Positions 1 to 6,748 are shown, counted from the stretch's first letter. The stretch is 6,748 nucleotides of DNA from Pseudomonadota bacterium (GCA_030591305.1 JAUVBI010000175.1:1-6748), one strand, 5' to 3'. Notes: generated by a model not told the origin, from the letters alone. Program-made: numbers and translations.

Positions 1-73
1 ATCGGAGGCTCCCTAACAATAGCCCTGATATCGGGTACACTTGCGCCAACGTTTTATCCAATGAGAACTCCCG

Positions 74-1861
74 ATGAGCTCGATTGAAAAACGCCTGGCG
101 GCGGTCCGCGCCCTGATGGCTGAAGCGAATTATGATGCCCTGATTGTACCCCGTGCCGATGAATACCTGGGCGAATATATTCCCCCACATAACGAGCGTC
201 TTTTGTGGGTGTCGGGCTTTACCGGGTCGGCAGGGTTAGTCATCATCTTGCGTGACAAGGCCGCAATTTTTGTCGATGGCCGATATACCGTTCAGGTGGG
301 GCAGCAGGTCTCCCCGCAGTTGTTTGAGTTTTATCATCTGGTCGATGAACCCCACGCCCAGTGGCTGGCGGAGCAACTCCCCGATGGTGCCCGGGTTGCC
401 TACGACCCCCGCATGCACCCGTTGCAGTGGCAGCAGGCGACGCTGTCCACCCTGGTTAAAAAATCTCAGCTGCTGGTTCCCGAAATCGACAATCTTATCG
501 ACCGGTGCTGGAGCGACAGGCCGGTGGCCAGAGTCGACCCTGCACTGCTGCTGGAGGAGAAGTTTAGCGGTGAGTCCAGTGCTGGCAAACGACAGCGCAT
601 AGCCCAGGAGTTGGTTGATAAAAATGCCGATGCGGCGCTCATATTTGCGCCGGACTCAGTCAGTTGGCTGTTGAATATTCGTGGAACCGATGTACCCATG
701 TTGCCGCTGGTGCAGAGTTTTGCCCTGCTCTCAGCGGACAGCTCACTCACCCTGTTTATCGACCCGGGCCGTGTTCCTGCCGGATTGGCCGAGCATGTGG
801 GTGAGGGCTTGAAAGTGGTGCCCGAGTCGGAGGCAGAAACTATCCTGTCGGCTTATAAAGATAAAACTGTTCTGGCTGACCCAGTGACTGCTAACGCCTG
901 GACTCAGCTTGCCCTGCGCGCCGGTGGTGCAACACTGATTTCCACATCGGACCCGGTGGCGTTGCCCAAGGCCTGCAAAAATGAAACAGAAGTCGCGGGC
1001 GCACGCCGTGCCCATGTTCGTGATGCGGTCGCGGAAGTTAAATTTCTGTGTTGGCTGGACGAAGAGGTTAAGGCGGGGCGCTTACATGACGAGGCCGTTC
1101 TAGCGGACAAATTGTTGTCTTTTCGTGAAGTGGGGGAGCGTTTTCGCGGACTGTCCTTCGATACAATTTCTGCGGCGGGCAGCAATGCGGCTATGTGCCA
1201 CTACAACCATCAAGATGGTGAGCCCGCCACCCTGGAGATGAATTCCGTGTACCTGCTCGACAGCGGTGCACAGTACACCGATGGCACCACAGATATTACC
1301 CGTACCATCGCGATTGGTGATCCAGGAAATGATATTCGCTGCATGTATACCCGTGTCCTGAAAGGCCATATTGCCCTGGCTGGCGCACGCTTTCCCAAAG
1401 GGACAACCGGCAGCCAGCTGGATGTGCTGGCCAGACAGTTTTTATGGTCCGATGGATTTGATTACGACCACGGTACCGGCCACGGGGTGGGCTCCTTTCT
1501 CAGCGTACACGAGGGGCCGCAAAGTATCAGTAAGCGCGCCGGCGGCGCCGACTTGCGGGTGGGGATGATCCTCAGCAATGAGCCTGGCTATTACAGAGAT
1601 GGCTGCTTCGGCATCCGCTGTGAGAACCTGCTGGTAGTTCAGGTGGTTGACGATGCTGCCCATGAGACAGCCATGATGCAATTTGAAGCGCTCACCATGG
1701 TGCCCTTCGACAACCGTTTGCTGGATGTGAGCATGCTTACAGCGGCAGAGTTGGACTGGGTCAATTCCTACCATTCCCGCGTAAACACGGTGCTGGGGCC
1801 TCTGCTGCAGGGGGCTGAGAAAGCGTGGATGGAACAGGCCACACGTCCCCTGGTGGCATAA
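74..1861 (+). CDS. Xaa-Pro aminopeptidase (M24B family, long three-domain form)
   Basis: A cytoplasmic metallopeptidase that releases the N-terminal residue of peptides whose second residue is proline. The 595-residue length matches the long APP1-type enzymes rather than the roughly 440-residue E. coli PepP. Two creatinase-like N-terminal domains span about 5-140 and 150-310, the pita-bread catalytic domain about 315-530, and a short C-terminal extension with the FEALTMVPFD signature about 535-595. All five expected metal ligands are present: D396 (LLDSGAQY), D407 (GTTDITRT), H470 (HGTGHGVG), E503 (SNEPGYY) and E517 (RCENLLV). Their spacing fits dimetal, usually manganese, enzymes. H466 and H479 match conserved active-site histidines. 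The start is bounded by an in-frame TGA at 62-64, with a weak GAGAA ribosome site before it. It precedes two amino-acid transporter genes by 75 bp. Family assignment is firm; peptide preference is not. Confidence 0.96.
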   Translation: MSSIEKRLAAVRALMAEANYDALIVPRADEYLGEYIPPHNERLLWVSGFTGSAGLVIILRDKAAIFVDGRYTVQVGQQVSPQLFEFYHLVDEPHAQWLAEQLPDGARVAYDPRMHPLQWQQATLSTLVKKSQLLVPEIDNLIDRCWSDRPVARVDPALLLEEKFSGESSAGKRQRIAQELVDKNADAALIFAPDSVSWLLNIRGTDVPMLPLVQSFALLSADSSLTLFIDPGRVPAGLAEHVGEGLKVVPESEAETILSAYKDKTVLADPVTANAWTQLALRAGGATLISTSDPVALPKACKNETEVAGARRAHVRDAVAEVKFLCWLDEEVKAGRLHDEAVLADKLLSFREVGERFRGLSFDTISAAGSNAAMCHYNHQDGEPATLEMNSVYLLDSGAQYTDGTTDITRTIAIGDPGNDIRCMYTRVLKGHIALAGARFPKGTTGSQLDVLARQFLWSDGFDYDHGTGHGVGSFLSVHEGPQSISKRAGGADLRVGMILSNEPGYYRDGCFGIRCENLLVVQVVDDAAHETAMMQFEALTMVPFDNRLLDVSMLTAAELDWVNSYHSRVNTVLGPLLQGAEKAWMEQATRPLVA

Positions 1862-1924
1862 TCCAATGCAGACTGAGATCATATTGTGTAGACTGCGGCC
1901 TATAACAAACCATTAATAATAATT

Positions 1925-1929
1925 GGAGA
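1925..1929 (+). promoter_or_regulatory. Shine-Dalgarno of the NSS transporter gene
   Basis: GGAGA lies 7 nt before the ATG at 1937 and fixes that start. An AT-rich stretch with TATAAC (1901-1906) and TTAATAAT (1913-1920) precedes it, so a promoter in this gap is possible, but no well-spaced -35/-10 pair is visible. Confidence 0.75.
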
Positions 1930-1936
1930 ACTCCCT

Positions 1937-3286
1937 ATGGCTGGAGGCGCTCAATCACACTGGTCTTCCCGGTTTGCATTTCTTATGGCCTCTGTTGGTT
2001 TTGCTGTTGGCCTGGGTAACATCTGGCGTTTCCCCTATGTCACCGGCGAGAACGGCGGTGCTGCTTTTGTCCTTATTTACCTGGCTTGTGCATTTGGTAT
2101 CGGAATTCCTATTCTTATGGCGGAGTTGTTGATTGGCAGGCGAGGCCAGGCCAGTCCCCCCAACGCCATGGCCAATGTCGCTGCTGAAAATGGTAGCAGT
2201 CGACAGTGGCAGTGGGTGGGTGGTATGGGACTGTTAGCTGCCTACACCATAGAAATTGTCTATGCGGTCATTGTGGGCTGGGTCCTGTGGTATTTATTCA
2301 AGGCCGTGACAACGGGCTTTGTCGGTGTCGATGGCATGGCCGCTAATGCCGATTTCGCCAGTATGCTCGACGATAACCTCGGCATGATCTTCTGGACCCT
2401 GCTCGGTTTGTCTATCACCGGGCTGATTATTTACTCCGGGGTCCAAAATGGCATAGAGCGTGCGGTCGTAGTCATGATGCCATTGATGTTTGCACTGCTG
2501 CTGGGGTTGGCGGGGTATAACTACTTCGCCGGTGGATTCGATGAAGCAGTAGCGTGGTTGTTCACGCCTGACTTCAGCAAGATTGGGCCGGAAACGGTGC
2601 TGGTCGCCATTGGCCAGGCCTTTTTCTCAATTGGTGTTGCCATGGGTGGAATGATGATCTATGGCTCTTATCTCCCCAAATCTATCTCAATCACACAGTC
2701 TGTTTTTATTGTGGTAATAGCAGACACCTGTGTTGCTATTCTTGCAGGGCTGGTTATTTTTCCCGCAGTATTTAGCAATGGTCTGGATCCTGCAGCGGGT
2801 CCAGGCTTGATTTTCCAGACACTGCCAGTCGCCTTTGCCCAGATGCCCGGGGGCTATATGTTCAGTATTTTATTCTTCATGATGCTGGCGTTTGCCGGTA
2901 TCACTTCCATGGTGGGATTGATTGAATGCGTCAATGGCTGGTTGCAAGACAGCTACAATATGCCGCGACACAAAAGTGCTGTGTTAGTCGTCGGCTCCAT
3001 TGCGGTATTGAGTGTGCTGAGTATTCTTTCCTACAACGTAATGGGCGAGCTGACCCTTGGCGGGAAAAACTTCAATGATTTGCTAGATTATTTCTCTACC
3101 CAGATATTGCTCCCTCTGGGAGGGCTGTTGATTGCGGTATTTGCGGGCTGGGTGGCCCACAAGGACACAACGCGGGATGAGTTGAGCTCGCTTAACGCCT
3201 GGGGCTATAAACTGTGGCACTTTCTGATCCGGTTCGTAGTGCCCCCTGCACTGCTTGTCATTTTTATACAGGGGGTTGCCGGGTAG
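1937..3286 (+). CDS. Sodium-dependent amino-acid transporter (SNF/NSS family)
   Basis: An inner-membrane secondary carrier of the LeuT/MhsT/Tyt1 type that couples sodium entry to uptake of an amino acid or related amine. About 11 membrane segments can be counted over 449 residues, as in MhsT-like members. Segment 1 carries the hallmark GLGNIWRFPY with A23, V24 and N28 at sodium-site positions. The broken helix 6 reads AFFSIGVAMGGMMIYGSYLP. Helix 8 has FAGITS with A320, T323 and S324 matching the second sodium site. Helix 7 has D263 where LeuT has N286 and GAT-1 has N327. An acidic residue at or near this site is known to go with chloride-independent bacterial members. The stop at 3284-3286 directly abuts the next gene's ATG, so the two are surely co-transcribed. 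No MetS-like small partner gene follows. Substrate cannot be told from sequence; hydrophobic or aromatic amino acids are likely. Confidence 0.95.
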   Translation: MAGGAQSHWSSRFAFLMASVGFAVGLGNIWRFPYVTGENGGAAFVLIYLACAFGIGIPILMAELLIGRRGQASPPNAMANVAAENGSSRQWQWVGGMGLLAAYTIEIVYAVIVGWVLWYLFKAVTTGFVGVDGMAANADFASMLDDNLGMIFWTLLGLSITGLIIYSGVQNGIERAVVVMMPLMFALLLGLAGYNYFAGGFDEAVAWLFTPDFSKIGPETVLVAIGQAFFSIGVAMGGMMIYGSYLPKSISITQSVFIVVIADTCVAILAGLVIFPAVFSNGLDPAAGPGLIFQTLPVAFAQMPGGYMFSILFFMMLAFAGITSMVGLIECVNGWLQDSYNMPRHKSAVLVVGSIAVLSVLSILSYNVMGELTLGGKNFNDLLDYFSTQILLPLGGLLIAVFAGWVAHKDTTRDELSSLNAWGYKLWHFLIRFVVPPALLVIFIQGVAG

Positions 3287-4675
3287 ATGCTAGCCTTATT
3301 AAATGACTTTCTGTGGGGCCAGCTCTTAATTGTCTTATTGATTGCTACGGGTATCTTTTTTACTGTCGTTTCACGCTTTGTACAATTTCGCTACTTCGGT
3401 AGAATGTTTGCGGTGTTGCGCGGTGCCATGCATCATGAGAAAGGCCATATCAGCTCCTTTCAGGCACTGGTTGTGAGCGTCGCCGGGCGTGTCGGCAGCG
3501 GTAATATCGCCGGTGTGGCCGTGGCCATTACCCTGGGCGGCCCCGGTGCTATATTCTGGATGTGGGTTATCGGCCTGATGGGTATGGCCACCAGTTTCTT
3601 CGAGTGTTCATTGGCCCAGTTGTATAAGCGCGCTGAACCCTCGGGAAACTTCAGGGGCGGCCCCGCGTACTATCTCAGCCACGGTATCGGCCAAAAAGGC
3701 CTGGCAGCCATTTATTCGGTGTTGCTGCTGGTGACCTTTGGCTTTGGCTTCAATGCGGTACAGGCCTATGTGGTGGCGACCTCAGTGAATGCGTCTTTTG
3801 GTGTGCCCACCTGGGTTACCGGCCTGGTCATGGTCGTGTTGCTGGGGGCCACTATCTTTGGTGGTATTAAACGCATTGCCAATGTTGCCGAGTTTATTGT
3901 TCCGGTTATGGCCGTGAGCTATTTCGCCTGTGCCATCCTCGTTATAGGGATGAATATTACGGAGGTTCCCGGGGTGTTGATGCAGATCGTGCGCAGCGCG
4001 TTCGGACTGGATTCTGCCATTGGCGGCGGCATCGGTATTGCTGTCCTGCAGGGTGTAAAGCGCGGTTTGTTTTCCAACGAGGCCGGTCTGGGCAGTGCCC
4101 CCAATGTGGCGGCAGTGGCCTATGTGCCGCACCCGGTAAACCAGGGCATTGTTCAGTCTTTTAGTGTGTTTATCGATACCATTGTGATGTGTACCTGCAC
4201 AGCGACAATTATTCTGCTTTCTGATGTGTACCAACCGGGTGCAGAAAATGTCTCCGGTGTCACGCTCACCCAGGATGCTCTGGCCAGCCACGTGGGTGCC
4301 TGGGGCGGCGGATTTGTCAGTGTGGCCCTGCTGCTGTTCGCCTTCAGTTCGATTATGTACAACTACTATCTGGGCGAAAACAGCCTTAACTACTTCAGTG
4401 AAGAGAACAAGAAGCTGTTTAATATATTCCGGGTTATGGTATTGGCCCTGATATTATGGGGCTCCATGCAAGATCTGGGCACCGTCTTTGCCTTTGCCGA
4501 TGTCACCATGGGCCTGTTGGCCATTGTAAACCTTGTGGGCCTGGTGTTGATGTACAAAATAGGCGTGCGGCTACTGCGCGACTATGATGGGCAGCTCAAG
4601 TCAGGTGTGCAGCCCCGATTGAAGTTAGAGGACTACAGCGATCTCGATATTGATAAAGCGGCCTGGCGCGAGTAG
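3287..4675 (+). CDS. Alanine/glycine:cation symporter (AGCS family)
   Basis: An inner-membrane carrier that imports alanine, glycine or similar small amino acids with sodium (sometimes protons). The 462 residues hold about 11 hydrophobic segments. Family signatures are clear: VGSGNIAGVA near residue 70, GGPGAIFWMW at 84-93, FRGGPAYYLSHG near 124-135, RGLFSNEAGLGSAP beginning at R259, then a VFIDT segment, and FADVTMGLLAIVNL near the C-terminus. The loop after GGPGAIFWMW reads GMATSFFE where most family members, as I recall them, have GMATK-type residues; this may be lineage variation. The ATG follows the preceding stop with no gap. Its only ribosome-site candidates are GGGGG at 3271-3275 (11 nt away) and GGG at 3281-3283, so translation is probably coupled to the NSS gene. 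The gene ends 9 bp from the convergent cardiolipin synthase stop, with no terminator hairpin seen. Exact substrate is unproven. Confidence 0.95.
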   Translation: MLALLNDFLWGQLLIVLLIATGIFFTVVSRFVQFRYFGRMFAVLRGAMHHEKGHISSFQALVVSVAGRVGSGNIAGVAVAITLGGPGAIFWMWVIGLMGMATSFFECSLAQLYKRAEPSGNFRGGPAYYLSHGIGQKGLAAIYSVLLLVTFGFGFNAVQAYVVATSVNASFGVPTWVTGLVMVVLLGATIFGGIKRIANVAEFIVPVMAVSYFACAILVIGMNITEVPGVLMQIVRSAFGLDSAIGGGIGIAVLQGVKRGLFSNEAGLGSAPNVAAVAYVPHPVNQGIVQSFSVFIDTIVMCTCTATIILLSDVYQPGAENVSGVTLTQDALASHVGAWGGGFVSVALLLFAFSSIMYNYYLGENSLNYFSEENKKLFNIFRVMVLALILWGSMQDLGTVFAFADVTMGLLAIVNLVGLVLMYKIGVRLLRDYDGQLKSGVQPRLKLEDYSDLDIDKAAWRE

Positions 4676-4684
4676 GGGGCTGGC

Positions 4685-6217
4685 TTAGAGAACCGGTGAC
4701 ATCAAACGAGCAATGCCCATTGCCAGCTGAAACCAGATGTGCTTTTCCTCGATTTCATCTATATAGACTTTTCTTGAATGTTGCATATCCGTTTCTAGCA
4801 TAGTCGATACCTTACTGGCAAATGCCGGGTCGTCCACCAGTAGGGTGATTTCAAAATTGAGTCGGAAGGAGCGGTTGTCAAAATTGGCGGTTCCCACACC
4901 GGATATTTGATTGTCCATAAGCAATACTTTCTGGTGCATAAAACCGCCCTGGTAGCGATAGACCTGAACACCGGCAGGGAGAAGTTCCTTGGTATATGAC
5001 CAGTTTGCCATGGCCACGAACGGTCCGTCGGGTTCGTCTGGAATTATCACCCTGACGTCCACGCCGCGCAGGGCCGCCAATTGCAGGGCGGCGATAATAC
5101 TTCTGTCCGGTACAAAATAAGGGCTGGCAATCCAGATGCGCTCCCTGGCATCGACGATTAGCTGGTGATACATCAAGCCCGTCTCTTCAAACTGGCTGGC
5201 TGGATCCGAGGGGAAAACCAGGATGTTACTATCGCCTTTATCCAGGCTGACTGACTCCCAGTCAATTTCCAGTGCTTTGCGAGTTGCCCAGCGATAATCG
5301 GTTGCAAACACGATCTCGGCCCCCAGTACGGCTGGCCCCTCTACTCGGGTGTGGGTGTCGCGCCAGTGACCAATTTTTTTGTTCAGGCCCAGGTATTCAT
5401 CGCCCACATTGTGGCCACCAATCCAGGCGACCAGGCCGTCAACTACCACGATCTTCCGATGATTGCGAAAGTTCAGTTGAAAGCGGGAGCGAATATATCG
5501 TCTTGCGAGGCTGTAATAATCTTGCACAGTGCGAATGTACTGTTTTGTTTTTGATCCGAATGCCCTGGTCGGCTTCGGGTTCCTGCTTAGCTGTCGTGTA
5601 TTGAATGCGCAGATTTCGATTCCCTCAGTGGTCATGGTCCGGTATAGCTTCGTTGTTGGAAAGCCCCGACTGCCAATTTCGTCGTATAGAACTTTAACCT
5701 CTACACCGAGTCTTGCCTTTTCTACCATTATCTTGCCCAGGCGCTGGCCCAGTTGATCATCGCGGATAATATAAAACTGAAACAGAATATATTTTTCAGC
5801 GGATTTCAGCCCCGCCTCTATGGAGTTGAACGTTTGCTCTCCATCAATGAGTAACTCGACGGCGTTGCCTTTGGTGGCTGGCATTCTGGCCAGTTTGTAC
5901 AGGCTGGTGTAGAAGGAACTGTGAGGGGAGCCTGGGATAATGTGTTGGGCTACCATGTTGCTGGTTTTATCAACCAGGGCAAGTGATTCTCCTTCAATTT
6001 CCTCACGCTGATCAAGATAGCCATCAAACTTGTTGCGACCAAAAACCAGGTAGCAGGGAACTGCGAGATAGGGGAAGGTCAGCAGAGAGATGACCCAGGC
6101 AATAGCACCCTGTGCTGTTCGGACCTTGGTGACCGACTCCAGCGCGAAGGCTATGCCCAGAATGTGGAGCAGCACCACGGTTACCGCAATAATTTCGGCA
6201 ATCAGTTGAATATCCAT
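4685..6217 (-). CDS. cls: Cardiolipin synthase (phospholipase D superfamily)
   Basis: A membrane enzyme that makes cardiolipin by transferring a phosphatidyl group, normally between two phosphatidylglycerol molecules. Its 510 residues start with two membrane segments (about 4-26 and 36-58, the PLDc_N region), followed by two phospholipase D domains. Both HKD motifs are complete: H253/K255/D260 in NHRKIVVVDG and H428/K430/D435 in MHQKVLLMDN. Each is followed by conserved stretches, GGHNVGDEYLG and GTANFDNRSFRLNFE. An Arg/Tyr/Lys-rich stretch at about 208-244 before the first HKD looks longer than the equivalent segment I recall from Pseudomonas-type enzymes. The start is well bounded, since an in-frame TAG sits at 6230-6232 and ATG at 6217 is the first start after it. 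No good Shine-Dalgarno precedes it. The gene lies downstream of a broken phosphatase gene on the same strand. Family is firm; assignment to a ClsA-type subclass is likely. Confidence 0.94.
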   Translation of the reverse strand: MDIQLIAEIIAVTVVLLHILGIAFALESVTKVRTAQGAIAWVISLLTFPYLAVPCYLVFGRNKFDGYLDQREEIEGESLALVDKTSNMVAQHIIPGSPHSSFYTSLYKLARMPATKGNAVELLIDGEQTFNSIEAGLKSAEKYILFQFYIIRDDQLGQRLGKIMVEKARLGVEVKVLYDEIGSRGFPTTKLYRTMTTEGIEICAFNTRQLSRNPKPTRAFGSKTKQYIRTVQDYYSLARRYIRSRFQLNFRNHRKIVVVDGLVAWIGGHNVGDEYLGLNKKIGHWRDTHTRVEGPAVLGAEIVFATDYRWATRKALEIDWESVSLDKGDSNILVFPSDPASQFEETGLMYHQLIVDARERIWIASPYFVPDRSIIAALQLAALRGVDVRVIIPDEPDGPFVAMANWSYTKELLPAGVQVYRYQGGFMHQKVLLMDNQISGVGTANFDNRSFRLNFEITLLVDDPAFASKVSTMLETDMQHSRKVYIDEIEEKHIWFQLAMGIARLMSPVL

Positions 6218-6251
6218 TGTGTTGGCAGTCTAGCAGGAAGCGCCAGGCATG

Positions 6252-6496
6252 GACATCGGCACGGCTGGTTTGGTTAAAAGCGCCGGAACGGTACAGCTTC
6301 CCCCATTTTACCGTGTGCCCGTCTGCCACCTTGTAACCACCCAGGTCGCGAAAATTTTTGATGCCTCAAGCTGTAAAAGGTGATGGGTGGCACGCTGACC
6401 TTGTGCCGGGGCAGCGACTGACGGTGTGGGGATAAACTGAATGATGGCCAGTACCAGTAGTATTGCCGGCAGCAGCCATTTGAATGCCTTCTTCAT
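6252..6496 (-). pseudogene. Broken, truncated IphP-type tyrosine phosphatase gene
   Basis: The gene opens normally with an AGGAG site and ATG at 6496. The first frame (62 codons, to TAA at 6308-6310) encodes a signal peptide: MKK, a hydrophobic core of about 17 residues, then PTPSVAAPAQG with a plausible cleavage site. After HLLQLE the family signature appears in another frame: GIKNFRDLGGYKVADG followed by HTVKWGKLYRSGAF. The NFRDLGGY / WGxLYRSG pair is typical of the N-terminal part of IphP-like (Tyr/Ser) protein phosphatases. Restoring one G at about 6364-6365 (GAGGC to GAGGGC) would join LQLE to GIKNFRDLGGY. Similarity fades after about 6276, and the catalytic HCxxGxxR loop, normally some 100 residues further on, is absent because cls begins at 6217. 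The remnant is therefore inactive as a phosphatase. It could still yield a short secreted peptide. A sequencing error could explain the frameshift but not the missing C-terminal part. Confidence 0.75.
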
Positions 6497-6504
6497 CGAG
6501 TGAA

Positions 6505-6509
6505 CTCCT
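6505..6509 (-). promoter_or_regulatory. Shine-Dalgarno of the broken phosphatase gene
   Basis: AGGAG on the minus strand sits 8 nt before the ATG at 6496. It supports this as the original start of a translated gene and indicates that the 62-residue first frame may still be translated. Confidence 0.7.
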
Positions 6510-6538
6510 GAAGTGCCATGGAATTAATGAGAGGTACC

Positions 6539-6748
6539 CTAAGCTGTCAGGTTTTCTGGACCCCAGTAGGCCTTCATCAAAACTACTTTGCCGTCGTCGT
6601 CAAATTCAAATATATCGATGACATCAATGGTCATGCCTGGCATGGTTACTTGAAAGGGAAAGGCAACGGCATTTCCGGCGCAGCGTGGTGTTCCCGTTGG
6701 GACAAGTTTGGCACCCGAGGCGAGTGCCCCCTCATAAAATTTACAGAC
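6539..6748 (-). CDS. Ketosteroid-isomerase-like protein (NTF2/SnoaL-like fold), C-terminal part
   Basis: The frame is open from the window edge (first visible codon at 6748) to TAG at 6539-6541. It gives the last 69 residues of a protein whose start lies outside the window. Whole family members run to about 125-140 residues, so roughly half is seen. The visible part resembles the C-terminal half of bacterial steroid delta-isomerases: a VPTGTPRCAGNAVAFPF strand, then TIDVIDIFEFDDDGK, then KAYWGPEN. By comparison with Pseudomonas putida ketosteroid isomerase, the second Asp of DVID (codon 6614-6616) matches oxyanion-hole D103, and the Trp of AYWGPEN (codon 6563-6565) matches W120. The catalytic Tyr and general-base Asp (Y16, D40) would lie outside the window. 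The gene is on the same strand as the phosphatase remnant, 42 bp upstream of it, so they may share a transcript. True steroid isomerase activity is unproven, since this fold serves many functions. Confidence 0.85.
   Translation of the reverse strand, partial: VCKFYEGALASGAKLVPTGTPRCAGNAVAFPFQVTMPGMTIDVIDIFEFDDDGKVVLMKAYWGPENLTA

Noticed and set aside
1..87. Two plus-strand frames are open from the window edge, to TGA at 85-87 and to TGA at 75-77 (overlapping the peptidase ATG).
   Set aside because: Fewer than 30 codons each and no recognisable protein signature; open frames of this length are expected by chance. The near-palindrome CCCTGATATCGGG at about 23-35 is also too short to call.
1442..1882. 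A 146-codon minus-strand open frame opposite the peptidase C-terminal half
   Set aside because: It is antisense to conserved metal-ligand codons, its His/Cys-rich product matches nothing I recognise, and no ribosome site supports it.
1884..1906. TTGTGT followed by TATAAC as a promoter for the transporter genes
   Set aside because: The spacer is only 11 bp, far from the usual 16-18 bp. The alternative pairing with TAATAA has about 24 bp. A promoter is possible here but not supportable.
3782..4291. A 169-codon minus-strand open frame within the AGCS symporter gene
   Set aside because: It lies opposite a gene with full family signatures and its product is low-complexity His/Asn/Gly/Arg-rich, as expected for an antisense shadow.
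6024..6250. Continuation of the second phosphatase frame into the cls gene
   Set aside because: After about 6252 the frame only re-reads cls coding sequence out of phase and shows no phosphatase features; treating it as part of the gene would be wrong.
6646..6661. A second frameshift in the isomerase-like gene around AFPF-VTMPG
   Set aside because: Re-reading the minus strand base by base gives one continuous frame (AFPFQVTMPGMTID) to the TAG at 6539, so the visible part is intact.

Overview
The window reads as chromosomal DNA of a moderately GC-rich, probably marine or aerobic, gammaproteobacterium. This rests only on gene content and protein flavour: sodium-coupled amino-acid carriers, a Pseudomonas-like cardiolipin synthase and a ketosteroid-isomerase-like protein. 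I cannot place it to genus. No tRNA, rRNA, CRISPR array, insertion sequence or prophage gene is visible.

The left two thirds (74-4675, plus strand) hold three genes: a long, three-domain Xaa-Pro aminopeptidase with all five metal ligands; an SNF/NSS-family sodium-dependent transporter with a clear Shine-Dalgarno; and an AGCS-family alanine/glycine:cation symporter. The stop of the second gene directly abuts the start codon of the third. Together they suggest peptide scavenging: proline-containing peptides are trimmed in the cytoplasm while free amino acids enter by two sodium-driven carriers. That functional link is inference.

The right third (4685-6748, minus strand) converges on the first cluster with only 9 bp between stop codons. 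Read in its own direction it holds the 3' end of a ketosteroid-isomerase-like gene (its start lies outside the window), then a broken gene, then an intact cardiolipin synthase with two HKD motifs. The broken gene keeps a Shine-Dalgarno, a signal peptide and the N-terminal signature of an IphP-type tyrosine phosphatase. It is split by a one-base frameshift and ends before the catalytic loop, just upstream of the cardiolipin synthase start.

I found no convincing undescribed multi-gene system. The points most worth a second look are the phosphatase remnant, a basic insertion in the cardiolipin synthase, and the peptidase/two-transporter arrangement.
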